A stretch of DNA of 64,000 nucleotides from Natronococcus pandeyae. GTDB lineage: Archaea > Halobacteriota > Halobacteria > Halobacteriales > Natrialbaceae. Positions 37,825-47,153 of this stretch are shown here, one piece after another (within the stretch, counting starts at the first letter, position 1; each line of letters opens with the position of its first letter). The position numbers were made by a program, and so were the translations under genes. The notes below the pieces were generated by a model, which worked only from the letters and a program-made list of their open reading frames with translations, did not search any database and was not told where the DNA came from. The stretch is taken from positions 22,101 to 86,100 of the forward strand of contig NZ_PHNJ01000020.1 of the NCBI RefSeq assembly GCF_008122205.1, in the 5' to 3' direction.

Positions 37825-37840
37825 TAACACCTTTATGTTA
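37825..37840. promoter_or_regulatory. potD-type promoter with inverted repeat
   Basis: The dyad taaca-N6-tgtta covers the TATA-like ctttatgtta, which lies 26-35 bases ahead of the ATG at 37866. The placement fits a repressor operator over the TATA region. Confidence 0.45.
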
Positions 37841-37865
37841 CAACCGGGGTAGACCCGGCGTACCA

Positions 37866-39014
37866 ATGGCTGCAGACCCACACCGGGATGCAGAAACCAA
37901 TGAGACGGAATCCGTGATCGATTCTTCAACAACTGCTCGTGCAACCTCGACGTCCAGGCGTCGGTTCCTCTCCGCGACGGCGGCCGGTTCGGCGGCCGGC
38001 CTCGCCGGCTGTGCGGAACTCGCCGGCAGCGACGCCGACGAGAGGCTGAGCGTCTGTGTCTGGAGTGGGAACTACGCCGACCGCTTCGAGGAAGGACTCG
38101 TCACCCAGTACGAGGACGAACACGACCTCGAAATCGACGTCCAGCGCGGGTGGAACGAGATTCTCGACGAGATCCGACAGGCCCCGGACGACGACCCGCC
38201 GTACGACGTCACGGTCGCCGAGGGGAACTTCTACTACTACGGCCGACAGGACGACCTCTTCGAACCGATCGACGAGGACAACGTCCCCAACAGCGACGAG
38301 ATCATCGACTACTACGCCGAGATGCGCGGGACGGAGTACGGGCTGCCGGTCGACGGCGCACCGTGTACCATCATCCACCGGGAGGATGCCGACGTCGACC
38401 CCGAGAGCTGGGGCGACCTCTCCTCGGAGGCCGTCGAACAGAGCCGCGGGATCGGCGTCGACACGGGCTTCTGGTGGTACCCGCTCTACGCCGCCGCGAT
38501 CGCCATGGACGAGGCCGAGGGTGCCGAAGAGATGCACGACGAGGACCTCCACGACGCGGTCCTCGAGACGGTCGAAGACTGGAACATCCAGACCTGGGCC
38601 GAGTCCGGCGAGGACATCTGGCAGGACTTCGAAAACGACGTCATCGACGTCGCCCAGTGGTACTACGACCAGACGGCCGCCGACATCGACGACTACGACG
38701 GCCTGACACACACCATGCCCGAACAGACCACCGGCTGGTTCAACAACTGGTGTGTGGTCAAGGGAACCGACATGCAGGACGAGGCCGAGGAGTTCATCAA
38801 CTTCCTGCTCGACGGCGACGTCCAGACGGAGTGGGCCCAGGCCCATCCCATGGTCTTTAGCAACGAGAACATCGAGTACCCCGAGGAGTACGCGGACGAC
38901 CTGCCGACCACGACCGAGGAGGCGGAGAACATCGCCTTCCCCGACTGGGAGTACCTCGCGGAACACGACTCCGACCTCGACGACGCGTTCACGAGCATCC
39001 AGCAGAGTTCCTGA
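37866..39014 (+). CDS. spermidine/putrescine-type ABC transporter binding lipoprotein
   Basis: A 382-residue PotD/PotF-type solute-binding protein. The N-terminal 50 residues include STSRRRFLSATAAG (Tat) and the lipobox AGLAGC with Cys49. The core begins LSVCVWSGNYADRF and contains EYGLPVDGAP, DTGFWWYPLYAA and WFNNWCVVKGTDMQDEAEEFINFLL, the usual type 2 cluster order. It is the first gene of a rightward operon with ATPase and two permeases. The substrate may be a polyamine, but other cations are possible. Confidence 0.9.
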   Translation: MAADPHRDAETNETESVIDSSTTARATSTSRRRFLSATAAGSAAGLAGCAELAGSDADERLSVCVWSGNYADRFEEGLVTQYEDEHDLEIDVQRGWNEILDEIRQAPDDDPPYDVTVAEGNFYYYGRQDDLFEPIDEDNVPNSDEIIDYYAEMRGTEYGLPVDGAPCTIIHREDADVDPESWGDLSSEAVEQSRGIGVDTGFWWYPLYAAAIAMDEAEGAEEMHDEDLHDAVLETVEDWNIQTWAESGEDIWQDFENDVIDVAQWYYDQTAADIDDYDGLTHTMPEQTTGWFNNWCVVKGTDMQDEAEEFINFLLDGDVQTEWAQAHPMVFSNENIEYPEEYADDLPTTTEEAENIAFPDWEYLAEHDSDLDDAFTSIQQSS

Positions 39015-39037
39015 GCGCTGAACCGTACGATCCACGC

Positions 39038-39047
39038 TATTTACATA
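39038..39047 (+). promoter_or_regulatory. possible internal TATA box before the ATPase gene
   Basis: The sequence tatttacata is 20-29 bases ahead of the ATG at 39067, in the 52-base gap after the binding-protein gene. It may allow separate transcription of the ATPase and permeases. Confidence 0.4.
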
Positions 39048-39066
39048 ACCGAACTTACCGAGACCA

Positions 39067-40206
39067 ATGTCAGAAATCACGCTGTCCGAACTCGAAAAAC
39101 AGTACGGCGACACGACTGCCGTCGAGGACGTGTCCGTCGACATCCGTGACGGCGAGTTGTTGTGTCTGCTCGGACCGAGCGGCAGCGGCAAGTCGACGAC
39201 GCTACGGATGATCGCCGGACTCGAGGAACCGACCAGCGGCGAGATTACGATCAACGGCGAGGACGTCACCGACCAGTCCGCCTACGAACGGAATACGTCG
39301 ACGGTGTTCCAGGACTGGGCGCTGTTCCCGCACAAGAGCGTCCTCGAGAACGTCGCGTTCGGACTGAAGATGCGCGACGTCCCGAAAGAACAGCGCCGCG
39401 AGCGCGCCGAGGCGATGCTCGAGCGGGTCCAGATGGGTGGCTACGGCGACGAGGACCCGACGAACCTGAGCGGCGGCCAGAAGCAACGCGTCGCGCTCGC
39501 CCGCTCGCTCGCGGTCAACCCGGACGTCCTGTTGCTCGACGAGCCGCTATCGAACCTCGACAAACGGCTCCGCGAGGACATGCAGATCGAACTCCGGGAG
39601 ATCCACGAGGACGTCGAGGAGACCTTCGTCCACGTCACGCACGACCAGGACGAGGCGTTCACGCTGGCCGACCGCATCGGGATCATGAACGAGGGCGAAC
39701 TGATCCAGGTCGGCGAGCCCACCGAGGTCTACGAGAACCCAGCGAACCGGTTCATCGAAGGGTTTCTGGGCGATACGAACTTCGTCGAGAGCGAGGCCGT
39801 CCGGGTCACCGACGACGCCGTCCACGTCGAGACGGAACTGGGCTACGAACTCGTGCTCCCGTCCGACGGCGACCCCGACGTTACCGAGGGGGCCGAACTG
39901 ACGCTGTCGTTGCGTCCGGAGGTGCTCTCGATCGAGCAGGACGCGGCCGCCGACAGTATGGAGGGACACGAGCAGCCGGTGCTCGCCGACGGCAGCACGC
40001 TGAACGCCGTCGTCGGCACCGTCGAGAACGTCCTCTACCGGGGGTCGACGGTGCGGTACTCCGTCTCGGTCAACGGAACGTCGATGTTCGCCGAGCGAAC
40101 GGGCGCGAACACCGACGCCTTGACCGCCGGCGAGGAGGTTCGCATCGAATGGGAAGGAGACGACGTCCTCGCGTTCCGCCCCGACGGATCGCAGGTCACG
40201 CTCTGA
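39067..40206 (+). CDS. spermidine/putrescine-type ABC transporter ATPase (PotA-like)
   Basis: A 379-residue ATPase. Walker A is GPSGSGKS (residues 36-43), the Q-loop is STVFQDWALFPH, the signature LSGGQ is at 134-138, Walker B is VLLLDEP (154-160), and the switch is VTHDQDEAF. A TOBE domain of about 120 residues at the C-terminus matches PotA/MalK-like regulators of permease coupling. It is the second gene of the operon and starts 52 bases after the binding protein. Confidence 0.94.
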   Translation: MSEITLSELEKQYGDTTAVEDVSVDIRDGELLCLLGPSGSGKSTTLRMIAGLEEPTSGEITINGEDVTDQSAYERNTSTVFQDWALFPHKSVLENVAFGLKMRDVPKEQRRERAEAMLERVQMGGYGDEDPTNLSGGQKQRVALARSLAVNPDVLLLDEPLSNLDKRLREDMQIELREIHEDVEETFVHVTHDQDEAFTLADRIGIMNEGELIQVGEPTEVYENPANRFIEGFLGDTNFVESEAVRVTDDAVHVETELGYELVLPSDGDPDVTEGAELTLSLRPEVLSIEQDAAADSMEGHEQPVLADGSTLNAVVGTVENVLYRGSTVRYSVSVNGTSMFAERTGANTDALTAGEEVRIEWEGDDVLAFRPDGSQVTL

Positions 40207-40212
40207 GAACCG

Positions 40213-41127
40213 ATGACGGAGACACCAACACGCGTCCCGACGTCGATCGCGGCGGTTCGAGAGCGGATCGCCGGCCAGTCCAGTTCGAACCGAGCCCTGC
40301 TGTTGATGGCCCCACTGCTCGCGTTCGAGCTCCTGGTGTTCGTGATCCCGTTTTTTATCCTCCTGCGGATCAGCTTCGCGGAGTCGTCGGCCAACTTCGT
40401 CTACGCCGAGGGGACCGTCTCGCTCGAGGCGTACGCGAGCGTCCTCACCAACGAACTCCTCTGGAGCATCGTCGGCTACTCGTTTCTCATCGGAGTCGTC
40501 GTGACCGTCCTCTCGGTCCTCATCGGGCTGTTCTACGCGTACGCGATCTGGCGCTCGACGGGACTCGTCAAGTCGCTCCTGTTGTTTTCGGTCGTGTTGC
40601 CGCTGCTCACGACGCTCGTCATCAGGACGTACGCGTTCCGGCCGCTGCTGTCGCCGACTGGCACGCTCAACGAGATACTGCTCTCGCTCGGGCTGCTCTC
40701 GGAGCCGATCTCGTTCTACCCCGGAACGATCGCCGTCGTCATCGGACAGCTCTACATCGTGCTCCCCTACGCCGTGCTGGCGATCTACAGCGTGCTGGCG
40801 ACGATGGACTGGCACGTCGTCGAGGCCGCACGCGACCTCGGCGCGAGCCGGCCACGATCGATACTCGAGGTCGTCGTCCCGCAGGTGATGCCGGGGATCA
40901 TCGTCGCGACGGTGATCTCCTTCGCCTGGAGCGTCGGCGCCTACGCAGCACCTGGCGTGCTCTCGAGCAGCCTCACGTTCGCGATACAGGTCGAGGACAT
41001 GATGTACGGGATGCGCTACCCCGAAGCGGGCGCGTTCTCGGTGCTCATGCTCCTGTTGATGCTCGCCAGTATCGCGATCATCTTTACCGTCCTCAACCGG
41101 TTCGGGGGTGAGTTCGACCTTGCATAG
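40213..41127 (+). CDS. spermidine/putrescine-type ABC permease (PotB-like)
   Basis: A 304-residue permease with six hydrophobic segments. The EAA loop is EAARDLGASRPRSILEVVVPQVMPG (about residues 207-232), the site contacting the ATPase. It starts 6 bases after the ATPase stop and overlaps the next permease by 20 bases. The N-terminus carries a Thr/Arg-rich cytoplasmic stretch. Confidence 0.92.
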   Translation: MTETPTRVPTSIAAVRERIAGQSSSNRALLLMAPLLAFELLVFVIPFFILLRISFAESSANFVYAEGTVSLEAYASVLTNELLWSIVGYSFLIGVVVTVLSVLIGLFYAYAIWRSTGLVKSLLLFSVVLPLLTTLVIRTYAFRPLLSPTGTLNEILLSLGLLSEPISFYPGTIAVVIGQLYIVLPYAVLAIYSVLATMDWHVVEAARDLGASRPRSILEVVVPQVMPGIIVATVISFAWSVGAYAAPGVLSSSLTFAIQVEDMMYGMRYPEAGAFSVLMLLLMLASIAIIFTVLNRFGGEFDLA

Positions 41128-41929
41128 AGAAACGCTCGAGACCGCCGCCTTCCGCGCGGGCTACCTGTCGCTGCTCGCGATCATGCTGCTCCCGCTGCTG
41201 GTCGTCGTCGTGACGTCGTTCTCCGGCACGGGACGGCTCGCGTTCCCGCCGGAGAGCTTCTCGATCGCCTGGTACGGCGAGTTCCTCGACAGCGTTCGCT
41301 GGCTCGACGCCTTCACCAACAGCATCATCGTCGGCGTCGGAACGGCGCTCCTCGCGACGGTACTCGGCGTGACGGGTGCCTTCGGCCAGGAACTCGAGGA
41401 CGACGATGGCCTGCTGGGCACGCTGCTCGCGCCGCTCGTCCTCGTCCCGCTGTTGATCCCGCCGGTCATCCTCGGGATCACACTGCTGATGTACTTCAAC
41501 GAGTTCGGACTGCGCGGCTCCTACGCGAGCATCGTCCTCGCGCACACGCTGTGGGCGACGCCGCTGGTCTACTTCGTGATGCGCTCGGTGTTCAGCCGGT
41601 TCGACTGGCAGCAACTCGACGCCGCCCAGGACCTCGGTGCCGGTCCCGTCCAGTCGTTCGTCCACGTCGTGTTCCCGAACGTGAAACACGGCATCTTCGT
41701 CGGCGGGCTGCTCGCCTTCATCATCAGCCTCCAGGAGTTCGTGATGGCGCTGTTCCTCTCGACGCCGGGCACCCAGACGATCCCGGTGATCGCCTGGACC
41801 GAGATCCGGCAGGCGCTGGATCCGGTCGTCAGCGTCGTCTCGACGATCCTGGTCGTCATCTCGGTCGTCGCCATCGTCGCCGCGGTGATCGCGACGAACC
41901 TCGAGTGGCTCTCGAGACAGCTCTCCTGA
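41108..41929 (+). CDS. spermidine/putrescine-type ABC permease (PotC-like)
   Basis: A 273-residue permease with about six hydrophobic segments and the EAA-type loop DAAQDLGAGPVQSFVHVVFPNV. The start is a GTG inside the previous gene (20-base overlap). It is the last operon gene. The run ttttt at 41946-41950, 16 bases after the stop, probably serves as a terminator. Confidence 0.9.
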   Translation: MSSTLHRETLETAAFRAGYLSLLAIMLLPLLVVVVTSFSGTGRLAFPPESFSIAWYGEFLDSVRWLDAFTNSIIVGVGTALLATVLGVTGAFGQELEDDDGLLGTLLAPLVLVPLLIPPVILGITLLMYFNEFGLRGSYASIVLAHTLWATPLVYFVMRSVFSRFDWQQLDAAQDLGAGPVQSFVHVVFPNVKHGIFVGGLLAFIISLQEFVMALFLSTPGTQTIPVIAWTEIRQALDPVVSVVSTILVVISVVAIVAAVIATNLEWLSRQLS

Positions 41930-41945
41930 TCTCGCCGACTCGCTC

Positions 41946-41950
41946 TTTTT
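41946..41950 (+). terminator. T-run after the pot-type operon
   Basis: Five T residues in ctcttttt directly downstream of the last operon gene; archaeal RNA polymerase terminates at such runs. Hairpins follow at 41958-42024. Confidence 0.4.
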
Positions 41951-41957
41951 GTGCGGT

Positions 41958-42024
41958 CTGCTGTACCGCTGTACTGGAGCAACCGCGACCTGTCTGCGGT
42001 TGCTCCGGAAATGACGTACAGCAG
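41958..42024. repeat. nested palindrome, copy 1
   Basis: An inner perfect 11-bp stem (41976-41986 ggagcaaccgc with 41996-42006 gcggttgctcc, 9-base loop) sits inside an outer perfect 9-bp stem (41958-41966 ctgctgtac with 42016-42024 gtacagcag). It lies between two convergent genes. A related, less perfect structure is at 54209-54289. Confidence 0.75.
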
Positions 42025-42030
42025 TCCGTA

Positions 42031-43014
42031 TCAGTAGCTGAACTGGATCAGCGCCGACCCAACGAGGATGATCATCGACGCCGAGGCCTTCTGGGCCAGC
42101 GTGAACGGATCGAACTGCTCCTCGAGCAAGGCGGGCGCGAGTTTCGACAGTGCGAGCGCGCCGACGAACACCATCATGACGTCGAGTTTGGTGATCGCGG
42201 TCGCCAGCGAGACCGGCCCGTGCTCGAGCGCCCGAATGAACGTAAACAGGGCGAGTGCGTTCAGCAGGCCTGCGGCGACCAGCACGACAATGCCCGCCGG
42301 CAACTTCGTCTCGGTCGGCGGCTCAATGGGAAGGCCAGCCACCGCGTCCGGCTCCAACCTCGGCCGGAAGCGTCCGCCGGTCCGGAACGGCACCGCTGCG
42401 CTCAGCGAGAGGGCGCCTCCGAGACTGATCCAGAAGAGCAACTCGACGGTTCCGAAGCTCGTCGTGAGCGCCTTCATCCCCGTGTTGAGGACGGCGAAGG
42501 CGGCCGCAGCCAGCAGTGCGACAGCGATTATCGGGGGGCTCACGCGAGGCTCGAGAGAGCCCTCGCCGAGTTCGACCGAGATGAACAGCGCCCCGAAGAC
42601 GACGAGCGCGATACCGGCGTAGACGCCGCCAGGGAACGACTCGCCCAGCAAAAGCACGCCCAGTATCAACACGAAGATCGTCTCGATCGCGAGCGCCGGC
42701 ACGAACCGGGAGACGTCGCCGACGACGAGCCCCCAGTAGTAGACGCCGTACGCGAGCGTCGAGACGACGCCGAACGCGATCGCGAGGAGGACCGTCGCCG
42801 TCGGAGCCGAAGTTCCACCGATCCCGCGTATCGCTCCCCACTCGAGGACCGGCCCGGCGACGACGTAGACCGCGTAGAACGGCGTGCAGGTGTAGATCGT
42901 CAGGGTGATCGGATCGTCGATCGACGCGCCGCTGACGACCTTCGAGAGCAGGGCGATCCCGGCGTAGATCGTCGCCGTGAGGACCGCATAGACGAGCCAG
43001 GTCGCGATCACCAC
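42031..43014 (-). CDS. DMT/EamA-type transporter
   Basis: A 327-residue protein with about ten hydrophobic segments, arranged as two EamA-like halves (about 1-140 and 165-327); the second starts PPIIAVALLAAAAFAVLNTG. The half-ends carry GVYAGIALVVFGALFI and a late SMIILVGSALI. The N-terminal 65 residues of the longer open frame are Arg/Pro-rich and not haloarchaeal in character, so the GTG at 43014 (or the next at 43011) is preferred. The substrate is unknown. Confidence 0.8.
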   Translation of the reverse strand: MVIATWLVYAVLTATIYAGIALLSKVVSGASIDDPITLTIYTCTPFYAVYVVAGPVLEWGAIRGIGGTSAPTATVLLAIAFGVVSTLAYGVYYWGLVVGDVSRFVPALAIETIFVLILGVLLLGESFPGGVYAGIALVVFGALFISVELGEGSLEPRVSPPIIAVALLAAAAFAVLNTGMKALTTSFGTVELLFWISLGGALSLSAAVPFRTGGRFRPRLEPDAVAGLPIEPPTETKLPAGIVVLVAAGLLNALALFTFIRALEHGPVSLATAITKLDVMMVFVGALALSKLAPALLEEQFDPFTLAQKASASMIILVGSALIQFSY

Positions 43015-43518
43015 CCGATCACCGACGGATTCCGGTTCACGGTGACGGAGTGGTCGACGGTTCGACGGGTCCGACAGTCTCGACGTCTCCAATACACGTT
43101 CTCCGAGCAAGCGGATCGAGGGACAAAGTTCGGTCGGTTCGCCCCACCGGAGTGGACGACCATCGTGACTCCGGTGACCGGTGCCGGCGTGGCGATCGGC
43201 GGCTCCCATCTTTGAGTTCCGATCGATCCGCGTCTTGCGTTCGAGCGCTCGTCGTCGGCCATTCGATCAGAAACGGAGACGCCGAATCAACAAGGGCTGG
43301 GCTTGCCACAGCCGTCAGGCTGGCCCGTCCCGGCGGACGCTCGTTTCGGGGTCGACAGACTGTCGAGTTTCTCGAGACCTGACACGAGGATCGACCGGAA
43401 TGCACGAAGAACTCCCGGAGCTACTACGGACGGAGAGTGGCTTCGAACGGACGAAAAAGCGGTTCACGCAGCGACTCGGGCGATTCCGGTGTCGACGGGT
43501 GCCGCGAACGAATCGCCG
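43015..43518. other. 504-base intergenic region
   Basis: A gap between two minus-strand genes. Frames here are Arg-rich shadows without family hits that I recognise. I see no RNA gene; it may hold the DMT gene promoter at its left end. Confidence 0.4.
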
Positions 43519-45456
43519 TTACAGGAACCGGAACGTCTCGAGATTCTTCGGCGCGAACGTCCGCATGTTGTAGTCGTGGTAGAGCGCGGAGGAGAGGTCC
43601 TGGGTGGAGCGTTCGTCGCCGTGGACGCAGAGGACCTTTTCGGGGCGCGGATTCATCGTCTTGACGAAGTTCTCGAGGCCGGCGCGGTCGGCGTGGCCGG
43701 AGAAGCCGTCGACGGTCTCGACGTCCATGTTCAGCGAGAGGGTGCCGCGGCCGCCGCCGTTCGACCCCATGGCGCCGACTTCGCTGGTCGGGATCTCGTC
43801 CCAGCCGGTCTGGATGCGCCGGCCGAGAGTTCCCTGGGCCTGGTAGCCGACGAAGACGAGCGTCGAGTCCGGATCGGGGCCGATGTGGCTGAGCCAGGAC
43901 ATGATCGGACCGCCGGTGACCATCCCGGACGTCGAGAGGATGATACAGGGGCCGCCGTCGGCGACGTCCTGGCGCTCCTCTTCGCCGCCGTCGATGTGGT
44001 TGAACTCCTCGGCGAGGAACGGGTTCTCGTCCTCGTGGAAGATGCGGTCCCGGAGGTCGTCGCGCAGGTACTCGGGGTAGGTCGTGTGGATCGCGGTCGC
44101 CTCCCAGATCATCCCGTCTAAGTGGACTGGCATCGATGGGATGTCGCCGGAGCGCATCGCCTCTTCGAGGACGAGCATGATCTCCTGCGAGCGACCGACC
44201 GCGAACGCGGGGATGACGACCTTGCCGTCGCGCTCGTAGGTCTCCGTGATGACCTCCTTGAGATTGCGTTCGGAGTCTTCCTGGTCGGTCTGGTAGTCGT
44301 TGCGACCGCCGTAGGTCGACTCGAGGACGAGCGTCTCGACGCGCGGGAAGTCGTTGACTGCGCCGTTGAACAGGCGGGTGTCCTCGTAGTGGATGTCGCC
44401 GGAGAAGCAGACGTTGTAGAGGCCGTCGCCGATGTGGAAGTGCGAGACGGCCGAGCCGAGGATGTGACCCGCGTTGTGGAAGGTGAGTTTGACGTCCGGC
44501 GCGATGTCGGTGACGTCGCCGTACTCGAGCGGGATGCAGTGTTTGATCGCCTCGCGGACCATCTCGGACTCGTACGGCGGCGCGCGCCCTTCCTTGGCGG
44601 CGACGTCGAGGTAGTCGAGCGTCAGGAGTCCCATCAGGTCTCGCGTGGGTTCGGTACAGTAAATCGGGCCGTCGTAGCCGTACTTGAAGAGAAGCGGGAT
44701 GAGCGCGGAGTGGTCGAGGTGGGCGTGGGTGAGGACGACGGCGTCGATCGTCTGGGCGCCCGCGCCGAGCGCCTCGGGGGCGTGGAGGTACGGGACCTCG
44801 CCTTCGGCGCCGGGCTTGTCGCCGCAGTCGATCAGCACCCGCGTCTCGGGCGTCGAGAGGATGAAGGAAGCACGGCCGACCTCGCGACAGCAACCCAGCG
44901 TCGTGATGCGGACGTACTCGTCGTCGGACATCTCCTCGCGGTGGATCTGCCGGCCGACGCGCTCTAAGATGTCCCGGCGGTCGTCGCGTTCCTGTTTGAG
45001 GAAGCTCCGGACGTTCGAGACGGTGGAGGACTCGATCGGCGGCGTCCGGACGACTTCGGGCGTCCAGCCGACGTTCTTCGTGATGTCACGGAGCGTCGAT
45101 CCGTGGCGGCCGATGACCATGCCGGGTTTCTCGGCCTCGATGACGACCTCGCCGGTGTCCGCGTGGAAGTCGAGGTCGGTGACGCCGGCCTCTTCCGGAA
45201 CGACGCTCATAATCTTCTCGCGCGCCTCGTCGGGCCGAGAGAGAACGCTCGGGTCCGGGCGGACAGTGATCCGCTTGCGGAGTTTGCTCGCGAGTTTCCG
45301 GATGAGGTCGCCCTGCTGGGCGAACTTCTTCGGGTCGCGTGTGTAGACGACCAGTTCTGGTCCTTCGTATTTCACCGAGGAAACCGAGATATCGCTCGGT
45401 AACTCGCTCGTGATCTTTGCTTTCAAATCGTCGAGTTGCTGCTCTACAGTGCTCAT
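43519..45456 (-). CDS. KH-domain beta-CASP ribonuclease (aCPSF1)
   Basis: A 645-residue archaeal homologue of CPSF73, used in transcription termination and RNA 3'-end processing. N-terminal KH domains occupy residues 1-150 (the second has GMVIGRHGST at 112-121). The metallo-beta-lactamase core begins near 185 with the zinc motif HAHLDHS (244-250). LVLESTYGGRND and the beta-CASP region contain PAFAVGRSQEIM and the late GFSGHAD. All key residues appear intact. Confidence 0.96.
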   Translation of the reverse strand: MSTVEQQLDDLKAKITSELPSDISVSSVKYEGPELVVYTRDPKKFAQQGDLIRKLASKLRKRITVRPDPSVLSRPDEAREKIMSVVPEEAGVTDLDFHADTGEVVIEAEKPGMVIGRHGSTLRDITKNVGWTPEVVRTPPIESSTVSNVRSFLKQERDDRRDILERVGRQIHREEMSDDEYVRITTLGCCREVGRASFILSTPETRVLIDCGDKPGAEGEVPYLHAPEALGAGAQTIDAVVLTHAHLDHSALIPLLFKYGYDGPIYCTEPTRDLMGLLTLDYLDVAAKEGRAPPYESEMVREAIKHCIPLEYGDVTDIAPDVKLTFHNAGHILGSAVSHFHIGDGLYNVCFSGDIHYEDTRLFNGAVNDFPRVETLVLESTYGGRNDYQTDQEDSERNLKEVITETYERDGKVVIPAFAVGRSQEIMLVLEEAMRSGDIPSMPVHLDGMIWEATAIHTTYPEYLRDDLRDRIFHEDENPFLAEEFNHIDGGEEERQDVADGGPCIILSTSGMVTGGPIMSWLSHIGPDPDSTLVFVGYQAQGTLGRRIQTGWDEIPTSEVGAMGSNGGGRGTLSLNMDVETVDGFSGHADRAGLENFVKTMNPRPEKVLCVHGDERSTQDLSSALYHDYNMRTFAPKNLETFRFL

Positions 45457-45811
45457 AATCGCCAGTTGTCGGTTGCGTGAACTCGCCGACGAGGGATGGT
45501 CTGTACCGTCGGTGTGGAAGCAGGAGTGGAGTGACCGTCAGCGACGGTCAGTCGATCGGCGACCGTCGACCGCTGCATCTGCAATACTGCCGACGGTGTC
45601 GAACGACGATGCCATCGGAAAACGTGATTTACGTTCCGTCTGGTGTCCCGAATCATCGATATGCTGCTTCGTACGCGACGAAGACGCTCCCAGGTCGGTT
45701 ATCCTGGTCCGTGCGGGAAGATTCCAGGGAGAACCCGCTTACCCGTGGCTATTCTTTGCGTGGTATAAAAGCCTTCGCAAAACACAGGACAGTTCGGCCC
45801 GAAACGAACGT
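45457..45811. other. 355-base divergent intergenic region
   Basis: The gap between the aCPSF1 gene and the small gene at 45812. Besides the TATA box at 45764 I recognise nothing; frames in it lack haloarchaeal coding character. Confidence 0.4.
45764..45770 (+). promoter_or_regulatory. TATA box upstream of the 160-residue protein gene
   Basis: The sequence tataaaa is 42-48 bases ahead of the ATG at 45812, predicting a short leader of about 15 bases. Confidence 0.6.
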
Positions 45812-46294
45812 ATGCGTCTGACACAAGACCGCGTCGTCGCCGAACGGGATTGGGTTGCACAGCGAGCGGACACCGTCGTACCGATCATCAACGACGTGCG
45901 CGACGACCTCGGGACGATCTTCGACACCGACGTCGATCCCGTCACCGAGGACGCGTATCTCGAGGAGGTCGACGCCGTCTTCGCCGACGGCGATCTGGCG
46001 GTCAACGTCGCTGCGATGGTCGCCATCCTCCGCGAACTCGACGTCGCGAACGACTATCCCGGGTTCGTCGTCGACGAAATCCTCGGCCGAGAGCTCGCCG
46101 CGACCATCGCGGGAACCCAGCCGTTGCGAACGCTCGGCGAGGCCACCTTCCACTACGCGGATCTGCAGGTTCACGGCGACGGTTCCGAAAACGCGGGTGT
46201 CGACGACCTCGAGGCGGCGCTGGCCGCCGGGTTCCAGGAGCGACTCCCCGGCTGGAACTGGACGGAACGGGAGAGCCCGTTCAGCGTCGAGTAG
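45812..46294 (+). CDS. conserved haloarchaeal hypothetical protein
   Basis: A 160-residue soluble acidic protein, largely helical: MRLTQDRVVAERDWVAQRAD, EDAYLEEVDAVFADGDLAVN, AMVAILRELDVANDYPGF and LEAALAAGFQERLPGWNW. I do not recognise a family and see no catalytic motif. Codon use is typical. The start is the first ATG after the TATA box at 45764; the longer frame lacks coding character. Confidence 0.75.
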   Translation: MRLTQDRVVAERDWVAQRADTVVPIINDVRDDLGTIFDTDVDPVTEDAYLEEVDAVFADGDLAVNVAAMVAILRELDVANDYPGFVVDEILGRELAATIAGTQPLRTLGEATFHYADLQVHGDGSENAGVDDLEAALAAGFQERLPGWNWTERESPFSVE

Positions 46295-46300
46295 TCCGAA

Positions 46301-46336
46301 AGAAGAGAAGGGGCCGAGAGAAGAGAAGGGGCCGAG
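46301..46336. repeat. 18-bp perfect tandem duplication
   Basis: Two adjacent copies of agaagagaaggggccgag with a third partial copy (agaagagaga) directly after. They lie just after the stop codon of the 160-residue protein gene, in a purine-rich stretch. Confidence 0.8.
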
Positions 46337-46374
46337 AGAAGAGAGACCGAAGATCGGCTTCCGTTACGGACGGT

Positions 46375-47037
46375 TCACGCCTCGCCATCCGCGTCGTCTT
46401 CGCCGTCGTCTGCGTCCGCGTCCTCACCGGCGTCGTCTTCGTCGCCGTCCGCCGCTTCGTCCCCGTCGTCCGCACCGTCTTCGTCGTCAGCTTCGGTCTC
46501 CTCGTCGGAATCGTCTTCGTCCCCTTCCTCGCCGTCGTCCGCCTCCTCACCGTCCTCCGGCGCTTCTTCCTCCTCGTCGGGTTCCGGCTCCGGTTCCGGC
46601 TGGGGCTGCTGTTCCTGCTGTTCGAGGAACTGATCGTAGGCTGCGGCCCGGTGCAGCGAGGATACCGCGCCCTCTCGGAGCGCGCTCACGATCGATTCCG
46701 CCGAGCCGTCGATCTGGTAGAGACCCACGTCTCCGCTCGACTCCTCGATCGTCAGATCCGAATCGTCCTCGACTCGAGCCTCGAACGCTTCGGTCGCCTC
46801 CTCGATCAGTTCCTGCTCGCGCTGCTGGGCCTCCATCGCGTCCATCTCTCCCTCCTCGACCGCTTCGATGAGGTCCTCGATCTCGTCCGGATCCGGACCC
46901 ACGGCGGCCGTCACGACGTCGTCGGGTTCGTCTCCGTCGTCGCTCAGTGGATTGAACGCGGTACAGCCAGCGAGAGCCGCTGCAGTACCCGTCCCGGAGA
47001 TCTGGAGGAATCGACGGCGATCGTATTTGTCGGTCAT
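46375..47037 (-). CDS. Tat lipoprotein with acidic repeat tail
   Basis: A 220-residue exported lipoprotein: YDRRRFLQISG (Tat) and the lipobox AALAGC with Cys25. The middle (about 40-140) is helical and acidic (DLIEAVEEGEMDAMEAQQREQ, then SSGDVGLYQIDGSAESIVSAL). A PQPEPEPEPDEEEE hinge and about 70 residues of almost pure Asp/Glu/Ala/Gly follow. It is similar in design to the protein at 24272-24604 but with a real globular part. The function is unknown. Confidence 0.8.
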   Translation of the reverse strand: MTDKYDRRRFLQISGTGTAAALAGCTAFNPLSDDGDEPDDVVTAAVGPDPDEIEDLIEAVEEGEMDAMEAQQREQELIEEATEAFEARVEDDSDLTIEESSGDVGLYQIDGSAESIVSALREGAVSSLHRAAAYDQFLEQQEQQPQPEPEPEPDEEEEAPEDGEEADDGEEGDEDDSDEETEADDEDGADDGDEAADGDEDDAGEDADADDGEDDADGEA

Positions 47038-47153
47038 TCGTATTCGAACGCGTCGGTCGACGAAAATAAGTGTTTTCGATCACCTCAGTTCTCGAAGCCC
47101 GCTCGATCGTCGGTTCGGGGGTCTTTTATTCGCCAGCCGGCTACCTCTCCCCT

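Noticed and set aside
41551..43215. 554-residue plus-strand frame opposite the DMT transporter
   Set aside because: Arg/Asp/Gln-rich antisense shadow without any domain; the opposite strand encodes a clear ten-helix transporter.
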